From: Amulumruptor sp947039275 | GTDB lineage: Bacteria > Bacteroidota > Bacteroidia > Bacteroidales > Muribaculaceae | Direction: 5' to 3' | Length of the DNA: 64,000 bases | Assembly (NCBI GenBank): GCA_947039275.1 | Contig: CAMQYL010000015.1 | Location: forward strand, 6,189-70,188 | Part shown: piece after piece, positions 44,501 through 52,868 of the stretch | How positions within the stretch are numbered: the first letter of the stretch is position 1 | Layout of the letters: each line of letters begins with the position of its first letter | Translations under genes and position numbers: made by a program | The notes under the pieces: model-generated | The model's input: only the letters and a program-made list of their open reading frames with translations | Told to the model about the DNA's origin: nothing | Databases searched by the model: none

Positions 44501-45354
44501 GCAAATTCAGCCATGAAGCAGACGAGGAATTAAAAGGAAGCATCGGTACACTGATAAACTCAGCTTTCAATCAGACCGTAACAGAGATTGTCAAAAAATG
44601 GGTAACAATCCACTATAATGACAAGGATACTGATTTCAATGACATTATCATTCCTGTAGTGAAAAGATTATCTGAAGACATTCACAACGAATGGTCAGTA
44701 ATCACCACAAAAATGCCTATACTAAGTACTCTGATACCTTTTGAGACAAGGACAACCCTAAGCAGTATTGAGTTCGACCGCTCAATAGGCAGCAGATCGG
44801 TTGATAATAACACCTTAGAAAGGACTGTCAGTGCCGCAATCAATGACATCATCAATCAGATTACGGTACCCATCATAGCGACAATCGTGGGAGCAATTAT
44901 ATGGCACATATGTGATTTGCTCTTTTTAGGAGGAATAGGACTTATTGCCTCAGCAATTGCTGCCGCGCTTGCCTGGCTTGGTAAAATAACTCCAGATGAA
45001 ATCAAATCGCCTCAGGATTTCAAAGGCAAAAGTAAAGACCTCTTTGAGCAGGTACAATCAAAACTTACAATGACACTGATGAAGCCTAACGTCAAGTCAG
45101 AAATCTGTTTCAAAGAAGATGGACTCATCAGTGTGATAAACAACGACATGGAGACCTATGAGGCGTTCTACCGGAAAATGCTTGCTGATAAAAAAACAGA
45201 ATTAGACAACAACATCCGCAAATCCGAGGAAGAGTACGCGAGCAAGAAAGATGAGCTAATGAACATCGCCCAAGAATCCCAAAGAGTACTGGAGCACGAG
45301 GTACAACCCTTAAGCAAAAAACTCGCTGCTTTTATCAAACGGGTTACGAAGTAG
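41581..45354 (+). CDS. Dynamin-like large GTPase with membrane-inserting C-terminus
   Basis: The 1257-residue protein is a fusion. Residues 1-260 resemble the upstream partner protein, including a short hydrophobic N-terminus and a coiled region. A linker leads to the GTPase: G1 GEFQGGKST (469-477), G3 DCPG (670-673) and a G4-like INQRKS. Helical regions follow, then a very hydrophobic stretch (about 1094-1138: TVPIIATIVGAIIW..., LFLGGIGLIASAIAAALAWL) that would enter the membrane as in bacterial dynamins, and a C-terminal coiled coil (EEYASKKDELMNIAQESQRVLEHEV). Bacterial dynamins remodel membranes and some protect against phage. A second GTPase follows 8 bases later. Confidence 0.83.
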   Translation: MPLPLLPFLSTLAIQVGSAWYNNRKNKAHSAEMARKQQAYEEKVTREGIENARAEFAEMCALQRELDREMQHDRLKLIKDSHHESITLEAYAESLRNWPLMVPPYVIKNESILSLEAETDQAIPLNCILASSSDGNFNNAIYFRLEENLADFCSRYWNVSAVKSIRFLQETWRDTYSDADSKRKNLYVHLKHVPTLVISPIIKNDKLLFRFYWWGLSVNPTEAHVDEVNELDPELTIPITRNQKYTQEEIAQILDECTPKLEAFISYFADLYYWNFYKESPTLPSLISSTHELRTLRNTFAAEGFRNGLLRGFEESSNADLISTLTCYKSILALNHTITPKEKQTLLQKIASILHLSIDRDDFDISSLIYKHNICQVLSAEETKLLNEIITDIDNLSTNTSHTMTSNNLPTANSSKNMTAKEYSIYRDELLTLINDIKKISYLPKAQEAAFNDTERKIQEDQFSVALIGEFQGGKSTTFDALCGGREISPRGNNIKTSACKITATNIAGDGEECAFVTWKSDAELVQTMSPLLEAFCTPEDFGYEAGPGKVFSYSDQIKFTNPRHIKVLKEAIESAKDATTDSISDILPIAQFIVEFYDSTKEIRKQTKFTIQEAYPLMTFPSKMMERHNASDKQVSDFSPSEAAFAFVQTVNCRIHSKQLESLGCTFIDCPGLFASEYDTSIAMSTINTSDAVLYLCGGDKAMGQEDKRAIRKIWDNGLIGNPDFTGENIFFAINQRKSQNETSFIANDLSQINEIGFPKETLPLYNAYLYYYAQFGISYVNGTLDSYTLDRFLHSSAKAYGSIEEKWVIEVNRALIRLELDEDVSIKDLTIDSATALLKLSQSETLFDPINDYIVKNRAHAILVENGALKIQEGLQTIQNTLRVMEDSARKSVAERAEEAKKARQELDKFCDHVDELIRSAFTEKLKKEYTAKVYERYFADATMIETVAFEATKSLLTLSKKRSTKWLAIKSKFSHEADEELKGSIGTLINSAFNQTVTEIVKKWVTIHYNDKDTDFNDIIIPVVKRLSEDIHNEWSVITTKMPILSTLIPFETRTTLSSIEFDRSIGSRSVDNNTLERTVSAAINDIINQITVPIIATIVGAIIWHICDLLFLGGIGLIASAIAAALAWLGKITPDEIKSPQDFKGKSKDLFEQVQSKLTMTLMKPNVKSEICFKEDGLISVINNDMETYEAFYRKMLADKKTELDNNIRKSEEEYASKKDELMNIAQESQRVLEHEVQPLSKKLAAFIKRVTK

Positions 45355-45362
45355 AAACCATA

Positions 45363-46277
45363 ATGATTAAGCCGACCATTTCAATATTCGGTTGCTTCCA
45401 AAATGGCAAATCCACCCTGATTAACTGTCTTTTTAATCAGGGTATTGCCATGGTGGGAGGTGTAGGCCTTTCGGTGACTAAATGTAATACTCGATATATC
45501 TACGGAAAATCCGAGATCATTAAATACCGGACCAAATCTGGCAAAGAAAAGATATTATCTCAAAATGACCTGCTTGACAACTCTCTCGTCAAACCGAATG
45601 AGGAGATAATCAGATCTATTCCAATAGATATACTACGAGATTTTGACATTGTAGATACACCAGGCTTCAATGCCAATGAAGCAGAAAGTGCTACGGCTCA
45701 GGAAATGTTAGATAAAACAGATTTTGCAATATTATTACTGCGAAACAAAGGATTATCTCAACCTGAGAAAAATATAGCCCGTCAACTTTCAGACAGGAAG
45801 ATTCCATTCATCGTCCTGATAAATTGTTATGACGAAATCTATGACAATTGGAAACCCGATTCAAATGGCAACGCTCTTATTGCGTCTGCAATTATGGCAC
45901 AATTGAGGGCAATTAAAGCGATGCCTCTGATGGTAAACGGACAACATGCCTTGTTCATCACAAACTTGATGTGGTATCAGCTGTCAACAATATCGCAACT
46001 TTATAGCAAAAGTCTCGTCAAAAGCATGAAAATGCTCAAAATCAACTGGAATGATTTCTTTGATGGAGAGTATTCTGATTACAAATTACGTTTTAGCAGC
46101 AATTATTTACCAATAATAAGTCTGTTAGAAAACCGAAATATTGTGATTCTGACAAAATTATTTTTCATGCAAAAACGATTATTGAAGCAACTGTCAGTAA
46201 GTCATCAGAATTTCATTCTACAGCTTGCTTCAACACGGAAAGCATTCCTACATAAACAAGCCATATATGTCAATTAA
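45363..46277 (+). CDS. Small dynamin/Era-like GTPase
   Basis: The 304-residue GTPase has G1 GCFQNGKS (10-17), a G2 region with VTKCNTR, G3 DTPG (98-101, in DIVDTPGFNANEAES), and G4-like INCYDE. After about 190 residues the C-terminus becomes helical and basic, without an obvious membrane helix. It lies 8 bases after the large dynamin-like gene, so both are made from one transcript. Paired bacterial dynamins often act as heteromers, which is the best guess here. A+T-rich composition matches its upstream neighbours. Confidence 0.8.
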   Translation: MIKPTISIFGCFQNGKSTLINCLFNQGIAMVGGVGLSVTKCNTRYIYGKSEIIKYRTKSGKEKILSQNDLLDNSLVKPNEEIIRSIPIDILRDFDIVDTPGFNANEAESATAQEMLDKTDFAILLLRNKGLSQPEKNIARQLSDRKIPFIVLINCYDEIYDNWKPDSNGNALIASAIMAQLRAIKAMPLMVNGQHALFITNLMWYQLSTISQLYSKSLVKSMKMLKINWNDFFDGEYSDYKLRFSSNYLPIISLLENRNIVILTKLFFMQKRLLKQLSVSHQNFILQLASTRKAFLHKQAIYVN

Positions 46278-46298
46278 AAACAATACAACAATCAATCC

Positions 46299-46628
46299 AT
46301 GCCTAAAACAGTTATAACTGCCATAAGCACTACCGAAAGCTTATGGGGAAATGTCAGCAGCATTTCTAAAAAAACAGATATAGTCCCAGATTGGGGAGAA
46401 TTTGTATCACTCCGGCAGCAGCTTACAAAAGAAATAGAGTTGCTCAAACAGACTGTGGAGGAATTAAAAGAGAAAAATAAAGCATTGACCAACATCGTTT
46501 CTGATTGTATGTTAGATATAGAGAAGTCCACCAAAAGGCATATGGAGTCCATTGAAAGACAAAATAAAATCCTCCATGATGAAATATTAAAAGAGATCCA
46601 AGGTTCAGATGATAGATTCTCCCTATAA
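46299..46628 (+). CDS. Small coiled-coil protein of the dynamin operon
   Basis: The 109-residue protein is dominated by a coiled coil (about 35-105: LRQQLTKEIELLKQTVEELKEKNKAL, RHMESIERQNKILHDEILKEI). There is no signal peptide or catalytic motif. It begins 21 bases after the small GTPase and shares its low G+C. A scaffold or adaptor for the GTPases is possible, but this is inference from position only. Confidence 0.6.
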   Translation: MPKTVITAISTTESLWGNVSSISKKTDIVPDWGEFVSLRQQLTKEIELLKQTVEELKEKNKALTNIVSDCMLDIEKSTKRHMESIERQNKILHDEILKEIQGSDDRFSL

Positions 46629-46663
46629 TCATACTCTTTACAGTTGATTATTAACTTAAAAAT

Positions 46664-47398
46664 ATGAATGCTATGAATGTTGAAATGGATGCTTTTTTGC
46701 CTGACGATATGGTGGTGGATGCTGTCTCAGAAGCTTGTTCGTTCTTCAACCTTCCAGAGGTGCCGGTAATCAATGCACAAGGGACTTGTGTGTGGGCTAA
46801 CGATGCGACTACATATGATGACGATGTGCTGGGATTTAACCGCGAGGAGCTGATGGCTCTCGGTGTTTCAGGCGAGGATTCGCTCACGCTCATCTACACG
46901 CATGAGTGTGCACACCGCACATTGCAGTCGACTTATAATGACCCATGGGAAGAGGAGCTTGCGTGCGATTTCTTCGCTGGAATACACGCTGGCATGAAAG
47001 GTATGGATCTTGACAACTTCGAGGCATCGCTGGGTCAGACTTCAGGGAGTGCGTCACATCCCAACGGTGCGCTACGTGCTGATTTCATCGAATACGGCAA
47101 AGAGGTTGCCGAGGAAATGCAATCACGTGGAGTTGAAGTCACCTACGAGGGTTGCATCCAACGTCTCAATCAGCACTTGCAGGAGAAAGATGGATTGATA
47201 GTAGAATATCGAGAGCGGTTTGACGACTCTTTCCAATCACCTTCCGACATATCTTTTACCGCTACAACTGCCAAAAGTTTTGTCAATGACAAAGACTGGC
47301 ATCTTGATGAAGCACGTAAAGCTACCGAACGAGGTGACCACATGGCCGCCAAGGATCATATCAGGAGTGCTAACATGAGCTCAAATAAACCAAAATAA
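46664..47398 (+). CDS. Zinc-metallopeptidase-like protein
   Basis: The 244-residue protein has HECAH (80-84), fitting the HExxH zinc motif, with a following acidic segment EEELACDFFAG (about 96-106) that would supply the third ligand, and SHPNGALRADFIEYG further on. This order resembles neutral zinc metallopeptidases. There is no signal peptide. A second ATG at 46673 is also possible. G+C content rises again in this gene, suggesting a join between acquired and resident DNA. The substrate is unknown; it may act on envelope or operon partners. Confidence 0.65.
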   Translation: MNAMNVEMDAFLPDDMVVDAVSEACSFFNLPEVPVINAQGTCVWANDATTYDDDVLGFNREELMALGVSGEDSLTLIYTHECAHRTLQSTYNDPWEEELACDFFAGIHAGMKGMDLDNFEASLGQTSGSASHPNGALRADFIEYGKEVAEEMQSRGVEVTYEGCIQRLNQHLQEKDGLIVEYRERFDDSFQSPSDISFTATTAKSFVNDKDWHLDEARKATERGDHMAAKDHIRSANMSSNKPK

Positions 47399-47432
47399 CA
47401 TAGGCAGATCACTTTAAAACTTGGTTTGAGGT

Positions 47433-48473
47433 ATGAGGAGCGGGTGGTTTTGGAGGCTCGTGGGCGGGCTGGTGGCTGGGTGCTGTGTGGTGGTGACGGG
47501 GATGCTGGTGTACCAGTATCGCTATCAACATCTGCGGGACCGGGAAGAGCATGGCGATGTGCGCAGGGTGAGCGCGGACTATCGGTTCGTGAGACCTTAC
47601 GGGGCTTCGTCGGGACGCTTGGAGCAGGTCAGCACCGGGAGGGTTGCTTTGGATGATGTGGACTGGGTGGCTGTGTCGGTTGATGACGACAGCTTGGCGG
47701 TGTACTGCAAGGACGGCTTGAGAGGTTACTTCAACCGCTTCAGCGGTGAAGTGTCGATACCGGCGCAATACCTGAGGGCATGGGTGTTTTCTGACGGTGT
47801 GGCGGCTGTGAGCGATGGTGACTGCATTTATTTCATCGACCATGACGGACAGCCCGTCAACGGCAAACGATTCCCATACCGCCACCGGGAAGCCGGCTAT
47901 CTGTATCATGGCGGATACTGCGCCATGCACGGCGATGACGGGCTGATGGGTCTGATAGACCGCCGGGGCGAGTGGGCTGTGGAGCCGCGTTTCCAGATAA
48001 TCACTGCCGAGACACGCGACTACTGGAAAGCGCGTGAAGGCGACCATAAGACAGGTCTGTGGTATGCGATAGACGACAGCGCACGGCTTGTGACAGAACG
48101 TGGCTATCCCGAGCTCAACATTACCGAAGATGCAGGCATAGTAGCCACATTGCCTGACCACAGGCGCGTATCATACGGCTTCGACGGCGTGAAATCAGAC
48201 GAGTTGCTGATATACGGGATAGACCTACTGCGCTACCCTACCGGACAAAATGATGCCTCCGGACAGGTCGGACTTGCCATCGCAACTCTCATGTCATACA
48301 GCATGCCCGACGGCTACCGCGGTCTGTGCACCGCTGGAGGACAGGCGGTTACAGCCCCGCTCTATTGGGAGATTTCGGCTGTCGGCAAAGATTTGTATCT
48401 TTGCACATACAAGGGCACTGACGATGCGGTCATCGTAAACTCCTATGGTGAGACGGTACGAAGCGGAAATTGA
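47433..48473 (+). CDS. WG-repeat-like protein with N-terminal membrane anchor
   Basis: The 346-residue protein has an N-terminal transmembrane helix (FWRLVGGLVAGCCVVVTGMLVYQY) and a body of short repeats with an aromatic/Gly pattern typical of WG-repeat proteins: FNRFSGEVSIPAQYLRAWVFSDGVAAV, FIDHDGQPVNGKRFPYRH, LIDRRGEWAVEPRFQII. Such proteins form beta-propeller-like surfaces of unknown function. It follows the metallopeptidase by 34 bases and precedes two further genes on the same strand. Confidence 0.75.
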   Translation: MRSGWFWRLVGGLVAGCCVVVTGMLVYQYRYQHLRDREEHGDVRRVSADYRFVRPYGASSGRLEQVSTGRVALDDVDWVAVSVDDDSLAVYCKDGLRGYFNRFSGEVSIPAQYLRAWVFSDGVAAVSDGDCIYFIDHDGQPVNGKRFPYRHREAGYLYHGGYCAMHGDDGLMGLIDRRGEWAVEPRFQIITAETRDYWKAREGDHKTGLWYAIDDSARLVTERGYPELNITEDAGIVATLPDHRRVSYGFDGVKSDELLIYGIDLLRYPTGQNDASGQVGLAIATLMSYSMPDGYRGLCTAGGQAVTAPLYWEISAVGKDLYLCTYKGTDDAVIVNSYGETVRSGN

Positions 48474-48501
48474 AGCAACATGTCAAACACCTTTTAAATC
48501 A

Positions 48502-49065
48502 ATGATTATGGCTGACAGAATATACGAGCTGAAATGGACTGATAAGTGCCGCGCCGAGGTGGGTGGCACGATCTTCGAGACACAGGAGTGGGTGGGACGC
48601 TTTGCGGCATGCGAGACGATGGCTGATGCCGCACGGCTCTTTAACAGCCATTTCTACGGTCAGTGGGAAATGGCTACCTCCAGCTGGGATTCATCGCCGG
48701 GGGTTGCCGAGAAAAAGGAGCGTCCGTGGGACGAGCGCTATGCTATGATGCAGCTGCTTAAGGGCAAGAGCACCATCATCATCAGGATGTTCGTCACCCG
48801 TGACGAGATAAACAAGATCGGACTTGACTACTACCGCGACCGACATCCGCGCAAATTTCATGGCGCGTGGTTCACTCCTGTGGCAGAACTCACGCCAAAG
48901 GGCAACATCGCTGTACTTGACTGCTTCGCCCCCGGGCATCCCGACTCTGACTGCGAATATGCCTTCCGCATCTATTCGCCCACCGGCGAGCCGCTGACCG
49001 ACTGGGTGAGCGACTATGCCCCACTCTCCACAAGCCGGTATTACGAGCTCCGCGACTCACATTGA
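48502..49065 (+). CDS. Uncharacterised protein between WG-repeat and PP2C genes
   Basis: From the ATG at 48502 (another at 48508 gives MADRIYELKW) the protein is 188 residues. It has no signal or membrane segment. Recognisable blocks are CRAEVGGTIFETQEW, WEMATSSWDSSPG, STIIIRMFVTRDEINKIGLDYYRDR and LDCFAPGHPDSDCEYAFRIYSPTG. A longer in-frame start at 48445 overlaps the WG gene and was rejected. I do not recognise the family. It ends one base before the PP2C start, so the pair is translationally linked. Confidence 0.6.
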   Translation: MIMADRIYELKWTDKCRAEVGGTIFETQEWVGRFAACETMADAARLFNSHFYGQWEMATSSWDSSPGVAEKKERPWDERYAMMQLLKGKSTIIIRMFVTRDEINKIGLDYYRDRHPRKFHGAWFTPVAELTPKGNIAVLDCFAPGHPDSDCEYAFRIYSPTGEPLTDWVSDYAPLSTSRYYELRDSH

Positions 49066-49066
49066 G

Positions 49067-49753
49067 ATGGGAAGGTTGCTCCACAGACACTTCTCGGAGT
49101 GCGGTCCCCGACGTCGCAACGAGGATGCCGCACTCATAGTCAAGCTGCCCGATCGCGTTCGGTCAGCTTTCATTGTATGCGACGGTATGGGCGGCCATCC
49201 ATGCGGTGATGTGGCGAGCCGCACTGTGGCATCAGCCATCAGCCGATACTGGCTCGGCAATCCCAAGCGTCACGACTCGCCTAAGAAAATCATCGATGCT
49301 GCCGAGGTAGCCATGACCGCACTTGACAAGCGTCAGTACACCGGCATGGGGACTACAATGTCAATGATAACCATCGAAGGAGAGCAGTGCCTTACGGCAC
49401 ATTGCGGCGACAGCCGCATCTACTATTCATTCACCTATCGCGGTCGCCAGATTTCAGGACATCTGCGCGACCATACCTCGAAAACGCCCGAAGGATGGGA
49501 ATATGTATCCAAGGGCTTCCTACAGGGCGACAACGTGCATACCCCCGAGATACACACACTAAATCTTAGAGTGCTGACCCACTGCCGCTTCCTGATATGC
49601 ACCGACGGAGTATATCGAGCATTCGGTCAAGGCGAGATAGAGCATCTGCTTGCCACCACCGACAATATTGACGAAATCGAGACCATCCTCAAAGCTCGCT
49701 GCCTCGCATCAGCCCGCGACAACTACACCGCCATCATCATATCCACCCAATAG
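49067..49753 (+). CDS. PP2C-type serine/threonine protein phosphatase
   Basis: From the ATG at 49067 the protein is 228 residues. Metal-binding motifs of the PP2C family are present: RRNEDA (near 17-21), VCDGMGGH (Asp39), AHCGDSRIYY, ICTDGVYRAF and RDNYTAIII at the end. It would dephosphorylate serine/threonine phosphoproteins in the cytosol. An earlier in-frame ATG at 49016 overlaps the previous gene and was rejected. No kinase gene is in the window. It is the last gene of the ten-gene block; a hairpin terminator follows at 49793-49822. Confidence 0.88.
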   Translation: MGRLLHRHFSECGPRRRNEDAALIVKLPDRVRSAFIVCDGMGGHPCGDVASRTVASAISRYWLGNPKRHDSPKKIIDAAEVAMTALDKRQYTGMGTTMSMITIEGEQCLTAHCGDSRIYYSFTYRGRQISGHLRDHTSKTPEGWEYVSKGFLQGDNVHTPEIHTLNLRVLTHCRFLICTDGVYRAFGQGEIEHLLATTDNIDEIETILKARCLASARDNYTAIIISTQ

Positions 49754-51410
49754 CCCCCTGAATTTTCAAAAACCGCGGTGTTGATGTCGCACAAAGTGTA
49801 AAAGAAAATTTTACACTTTTAAATAGAGAGGATTTGATAAGCGTCCTCGTTGACTGAGGAACGGGGCAGCGGGAATGGTGACCTGAGAGCGGTTCGCCGG
49901 GGTACCACCAGCCGTAGCCGCGGTCTGTGTAGTTGGATGAGGTGCCACTCGGAAGATATTCGTAACGGGCATCGTGCTCGAAAACGGTCAGATTGTCCAT
50001 CCAGTCCGGGATTTCACCGCCGAGACGGTTTCCCTGGCACCACAGCTTTTTGAGGAACACGAGTGAGGTAAGGTCGGCTCGCTTCATCCGATTATACGAG
50101 CAGTCAAGTTCGGAGAAAAGCAGCTTGACATTAACACCATCGAAATCCAGACTCTCAAGGCGGTTATAGCTACAGTAGAGACGCGTCAGATTGCGGCATC
50201 CACGTATGTCAAGGTACGTCAGATTATTATCGGAACACTGTACCCAGCCCAACATGTCGAAATCTCTGAAATCCAATGTGCCGAGTTCGTTGGAGGAGCA
50301 ATATAGCTCGGAAAGATGCTTACGACTTGCCGACAGGTCTATCTCTTTGATATGATTGGAGTAGCACCACAGCACTCTAAGCGGGCAGCCTGACACATCC
50401 AATGATTCAAGTTCGTTTTCGCTGCAATTAAACATCCATAGCCTCGGAGCATTGCTGACATCTAATGTCCGTATTTCATTGGCATAGCACCACAGACCGT
50501 CAAGCCTCTGACGGTGTGGGATTTCAAGTCTCTTCAGACGGTTATTGTGGCAAGCCAGGTCTTGGAGACTCACACATCGTGACAGATCCATATCCTCTAT
50601 GGCATTGTACTCGCAACGCAACTCGCTAAGTGTAGTGCTCCACCCTATGTCAAGATATGACAGCAGATTGTAACTCACATTAAGGCGTGTCAGCGACAGA
50701 CATCCGCTGACATCGATACTTTGTAGACCATTGTTGGTGAAATCGGCGCTTTTTAGCATCGGACAGTCTGACAAGTCCACCTCCGTAATGGCATTTTTCG
50801 CAGCCCGGATCCTGACGAGCGCACGGCATCCCGACAGATCCACCTTCCCTTTCAAATAATGCTCGGCAAGATTCAATTCGAGGAGTCCGTTTTCATACTT
50901 CACTTCTGTACCCCATTGGTTCAGAGGAAGATCTGACCTCCATTTACACTTAAATCTCCAGTTAGGACCATCAGTCTCATCATACAGGCGCATAAGGTAT
51001 GCTTTGACTTCATCTTCCGAAGGCAATTCTATGCCCAAAGCGTCCTGTCTGACAGTGATTTCGGCTGATGCCCTGCCGGCTGAAATCCGAAACGTCACGT
51101 CGCGGGCTGCTTTCCCTGTATTAGGAAATGCAGTGTAGATTGCTTCACAAACCGTTCCAGCCCTTCCCTGTCGTGTCTGCAAGAGACCATAAGTGGCAGT
51201 GCGGTCATCGACATAGGTTATGGTCCAGTCACGGTTGGCATTGAAGCGCAGCACTACATCGCCACCCTGACCGCCGATGCAAAGCTCTGTTGCGGCAAGT
51301 TCCACAGCATCAATCTCAGGCAGCACCGGAGCATCTTCAGCCTCCGTACAACCGCCTAACCCAACTGCCATGACCGCCAGCAGCGGCAATATGTATCTGA
51401 TATAGTCCAT
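49737..51410 (-). CDS. Leucine-rich-repeat lipoprotein with BACON-like N-terminal domain
   Basis: The 557-residue protein has a lipobox GLGGC (Cys21), a domain about 30-125 with NRDWTITY and ITVRQDALG (BACON-type features), and about twelve short LRR units of the form LxxLxCxxNxLxxLDVSxC (for example LTRLNVSYNLLSYLDI). It is probably a surface protein. The frame runs past WWYPGEP, where relatives usually end, through a hairpin and into the convergent PP2C 3' end. The last 40 or so residues (SGHHSRCPVPQSTRTLIKS...) look unlike the rest, so a lost stop or frameshift near 49870 is likely. Confidence 0.8.
   Translation of the reverse strand: MDYIRYILPLLAVMAVGLGGCTEAEDAPVLPEIDAVELAATELCIGGQGGDVVLRFNANRDWTITYVDDRTATYGLLQTRQGRAGTVCEAIYTAFPNTGKAARDVTFRISAGRASAEITVRQDALGIELPSEDEVKAYLMRLYDETDGPNWRFKCKWRSDLPLNQWGTEVKYENGLLELNLAEHYLKGKVDLSGCRALVRIRAAKNAITEVDLSDCPMLKSADFTNNGLQSIDVSGCLSLTRLNVSYNLLSYLDIGWSTTLSELRCEYNAIEDMDLSRCVSLQDLACHNNRLKRLEIPHRQRLDGLWCYANEIRTLDVSNAPRLWMFNCSENELESLDVSGCPLRVLWCYSNHIKEIDLSASRKHLSELYCSSNELGTLDFRDFDMLGWVQCSDNNLTYLDIRGCRNLTRLYCSYNRLESLDFDGVNVKLLFSELDCSYNRMKRADLTSLVFLKKLWCQGNRLGGEIPDWMDNLTVFEHDARYEYLPSGTSSNYTDRGYGWWYPGEPLSGHHSRCPVPQSTRTLIKSSLFKSVKFSFTLCATSTPRFLKIQGAIGWI
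49793..49822 (+). terminator. Terminator-like hairpin after the PP2C gene
   Basis: AAAGTGTAAAA (49793-49803) and TTTTACACTTT (49809-49819) are perfect inverted copies with loop GAAAA, followed by TAAA. It closes the ten-gene block and lies within the end of the LRR reading frame. Confidence 0.7.
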
Positions 51411-52123
51411 TATCGGGAGTGTTCGATGAGATACTGATCCACAAAATCCACAAAGATTTCGGGATTTTCGGCAATCTCCTGTGCTATAGCCTTGCGCTCC
51501 TTCTTGTCATCGGGACCGAAGCGCGCCATTACAGCCTCGGCAAGGTCAGGATATGACTTGCGGATTCCGTGATAAAAAGCTCCGACAGTAAATGTCGGTT
51601 TATGACAGCCAGATCCTAAAGGATTGTCAAAGAAGAGGTAAGCCTTGCCATCGTTGGCAAACCTTAGCAGCCAATACTCCATGCGCTGATCCATCTGCAT
51701 CCCTGCTACCTGACAATTACCGATATACGGCATCCGGCAAAAGTCCACATAACGTCCATGTTTGATGCGGCGCACCAATCTTGTTTTCTTGCGCGGTCCG
51801 AACTTTTCAGCAGGCAGATAAAAGTCACCTGAGGTAAACTTCTCATGAGTGCTTGATACAATCAGAATCGAATCTACATCTTGTGCCTGGCATTTGACCT
51901 TCTTACCATCATCGGAAAGTATGTGGAAATTATGACCAGGCGCGAGGAAAGTCTGACCATACGTAAGCCAATGCTTAGGCATCTCTCCCTGATAGACACG
52001 CCCGTCCTTAAACCATACTTTCGCTTCTATCCTCTTATCCTCCTTGTCCTCTTTCTTGGCATTGGCAGAGAGACTAATAGCACATATCAGAGCTACAGGA
52101 GCCAAAACTGTAAGAAATCTCAT
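51410..52123 (-). CDS. Secreted protein of a three-gene paralogous family (copy 3)
   Basis: The 237-residue protein has a signal peptide (MRFLTVLAPVALICAISLSANA) and is related to the next two genes. Shared features are a strand DGRVYQG, a KHWLTYGQTF-like segment and ILSDDGKKVKCQAQDVDSILI. It ends with an alpha-helical region (PEIFVDFVDQYLIEH). It overlaps the LRR lipoprotein by one base. I do not recognise a family. Confidence 0.65.
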   Translation of the reverse strand: MRFLTVLAPVALICAISLSANAKKEDKEDKRIEAKVWFKDGRVYQGEMPKHWLTYGQTFLAPGHNFHILSDDGKKVKCQAQDVDSILIVSSTHEKFTSGDFYLPAEKFGPRKKTRLVRRIKHGRYVDFCRMPYIGNCQVAGMQMDQRMEYWLLRFANDGKAYLFFDNPLGSGCHKPTFTVGAFYHGIRKSYPDLAEAVMARFGPDDKKERKAIAQEIAENPEIFVDFVDQYLIEHSR

Positions 52124-52151
52124 AGCATGTCTATTTTTCAGTAACTGATGT

Positions 52152-52832
52152 TTATTTTTTCTTTTCCGTATAGAATCTATCCATGAGCGGAAGCACTATT
52201 GCCGGATTTTCCTGGAACATCTCGGGTGTCAGCGTCCCCTCATCTACCATCTTGACTATTTGGGGAAATTCGCGCAGATAAAATTTCATCACCTTTTTCA
52301 TGCCCGGCACCACCCCGTCTGTGTCGTCCCAATACGCTTTTGCTACCTCTCCATCCTTGGTAAGGTAGAAATAGCGCCAAGTATATAATATGGTGGTACG
52401 TCCGGGCACAAAGGTGTGGTCAGTATACGGCATCGCATATCCCTTGACGTTATCGCCGTCGTAAACTACTTGCAGAAAAACACGTTCCTTATATGGCTTG
52501 GGATTCTTACTGAAGAGGTTGGGCAATTTTGTCTGTGCCTTCACAGCTTCAAATACCACGGGGACGGAGTCATTCATAGAGGCAGTAAAAATGATACGCC
52601 GGACCTCCTCTCCAGAATATTTCACCGGCTTGCCGCCATATTCACTGCTTATCGCAACATGGGTCTGCTTGGGCAGCAGATGATTGCCAAATCGAGTGTC
52701 ATTATAGCCTTCGATGACAGACCCATCTGTCTTATAGGCTTTTACATGGTAGTCTTCGGGGTTGTCCTTAGCCATTGCCCCAAAGCATATAGCTATCCCT
52801 GCAATAATCGCTACAAATCTGTTCATAGACAT
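52152..52832 (-). CDS. Secreted protein of a three-gene paralogous family (copy 2)
   Basis: The 226-residue protein has a signal peptide (MNRFVAIIAGIAICFGAMA) and the same plan as its neighbours: KTDGSVIEGYN, then VAISSEYGGKPVKYSGEEVRRIIF, a middle region with aromatic strands (TTILYTWRYFYLTKDGEVAKAYWDD), and a helical C-terminus (PQIVKMVDEGTLTPEMFQENPAIVLPLMDRF). It lies 28 bases from copy 3. Function is unknown. Confidence 0.65.
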   Translation of the reverse strand: MSMNRFVAIIAGIAICFGAMAKDNPEDYHVKAYKTDGSVIEGYNDTRFGNHLLPKQTHVAISSEYGGKPVKYSGEEVRRIIFTASMNDSVPVVFEAVKAQTKLPNLFSKNPKPYKERVFLQVVYDGDNVKGYAMPYTDHTFVPGRTTILYTWRYFYLTKDGEVAKAYWDDTDGVVPGMKKVMKFYLREFPQIVKMVDEGTLTPEMFQENPAIVLPLMDRFYTEKKK

Positions 52833-52868
52833 AGATGGTAAAATATATTAGATATCACGAGTTTACAC

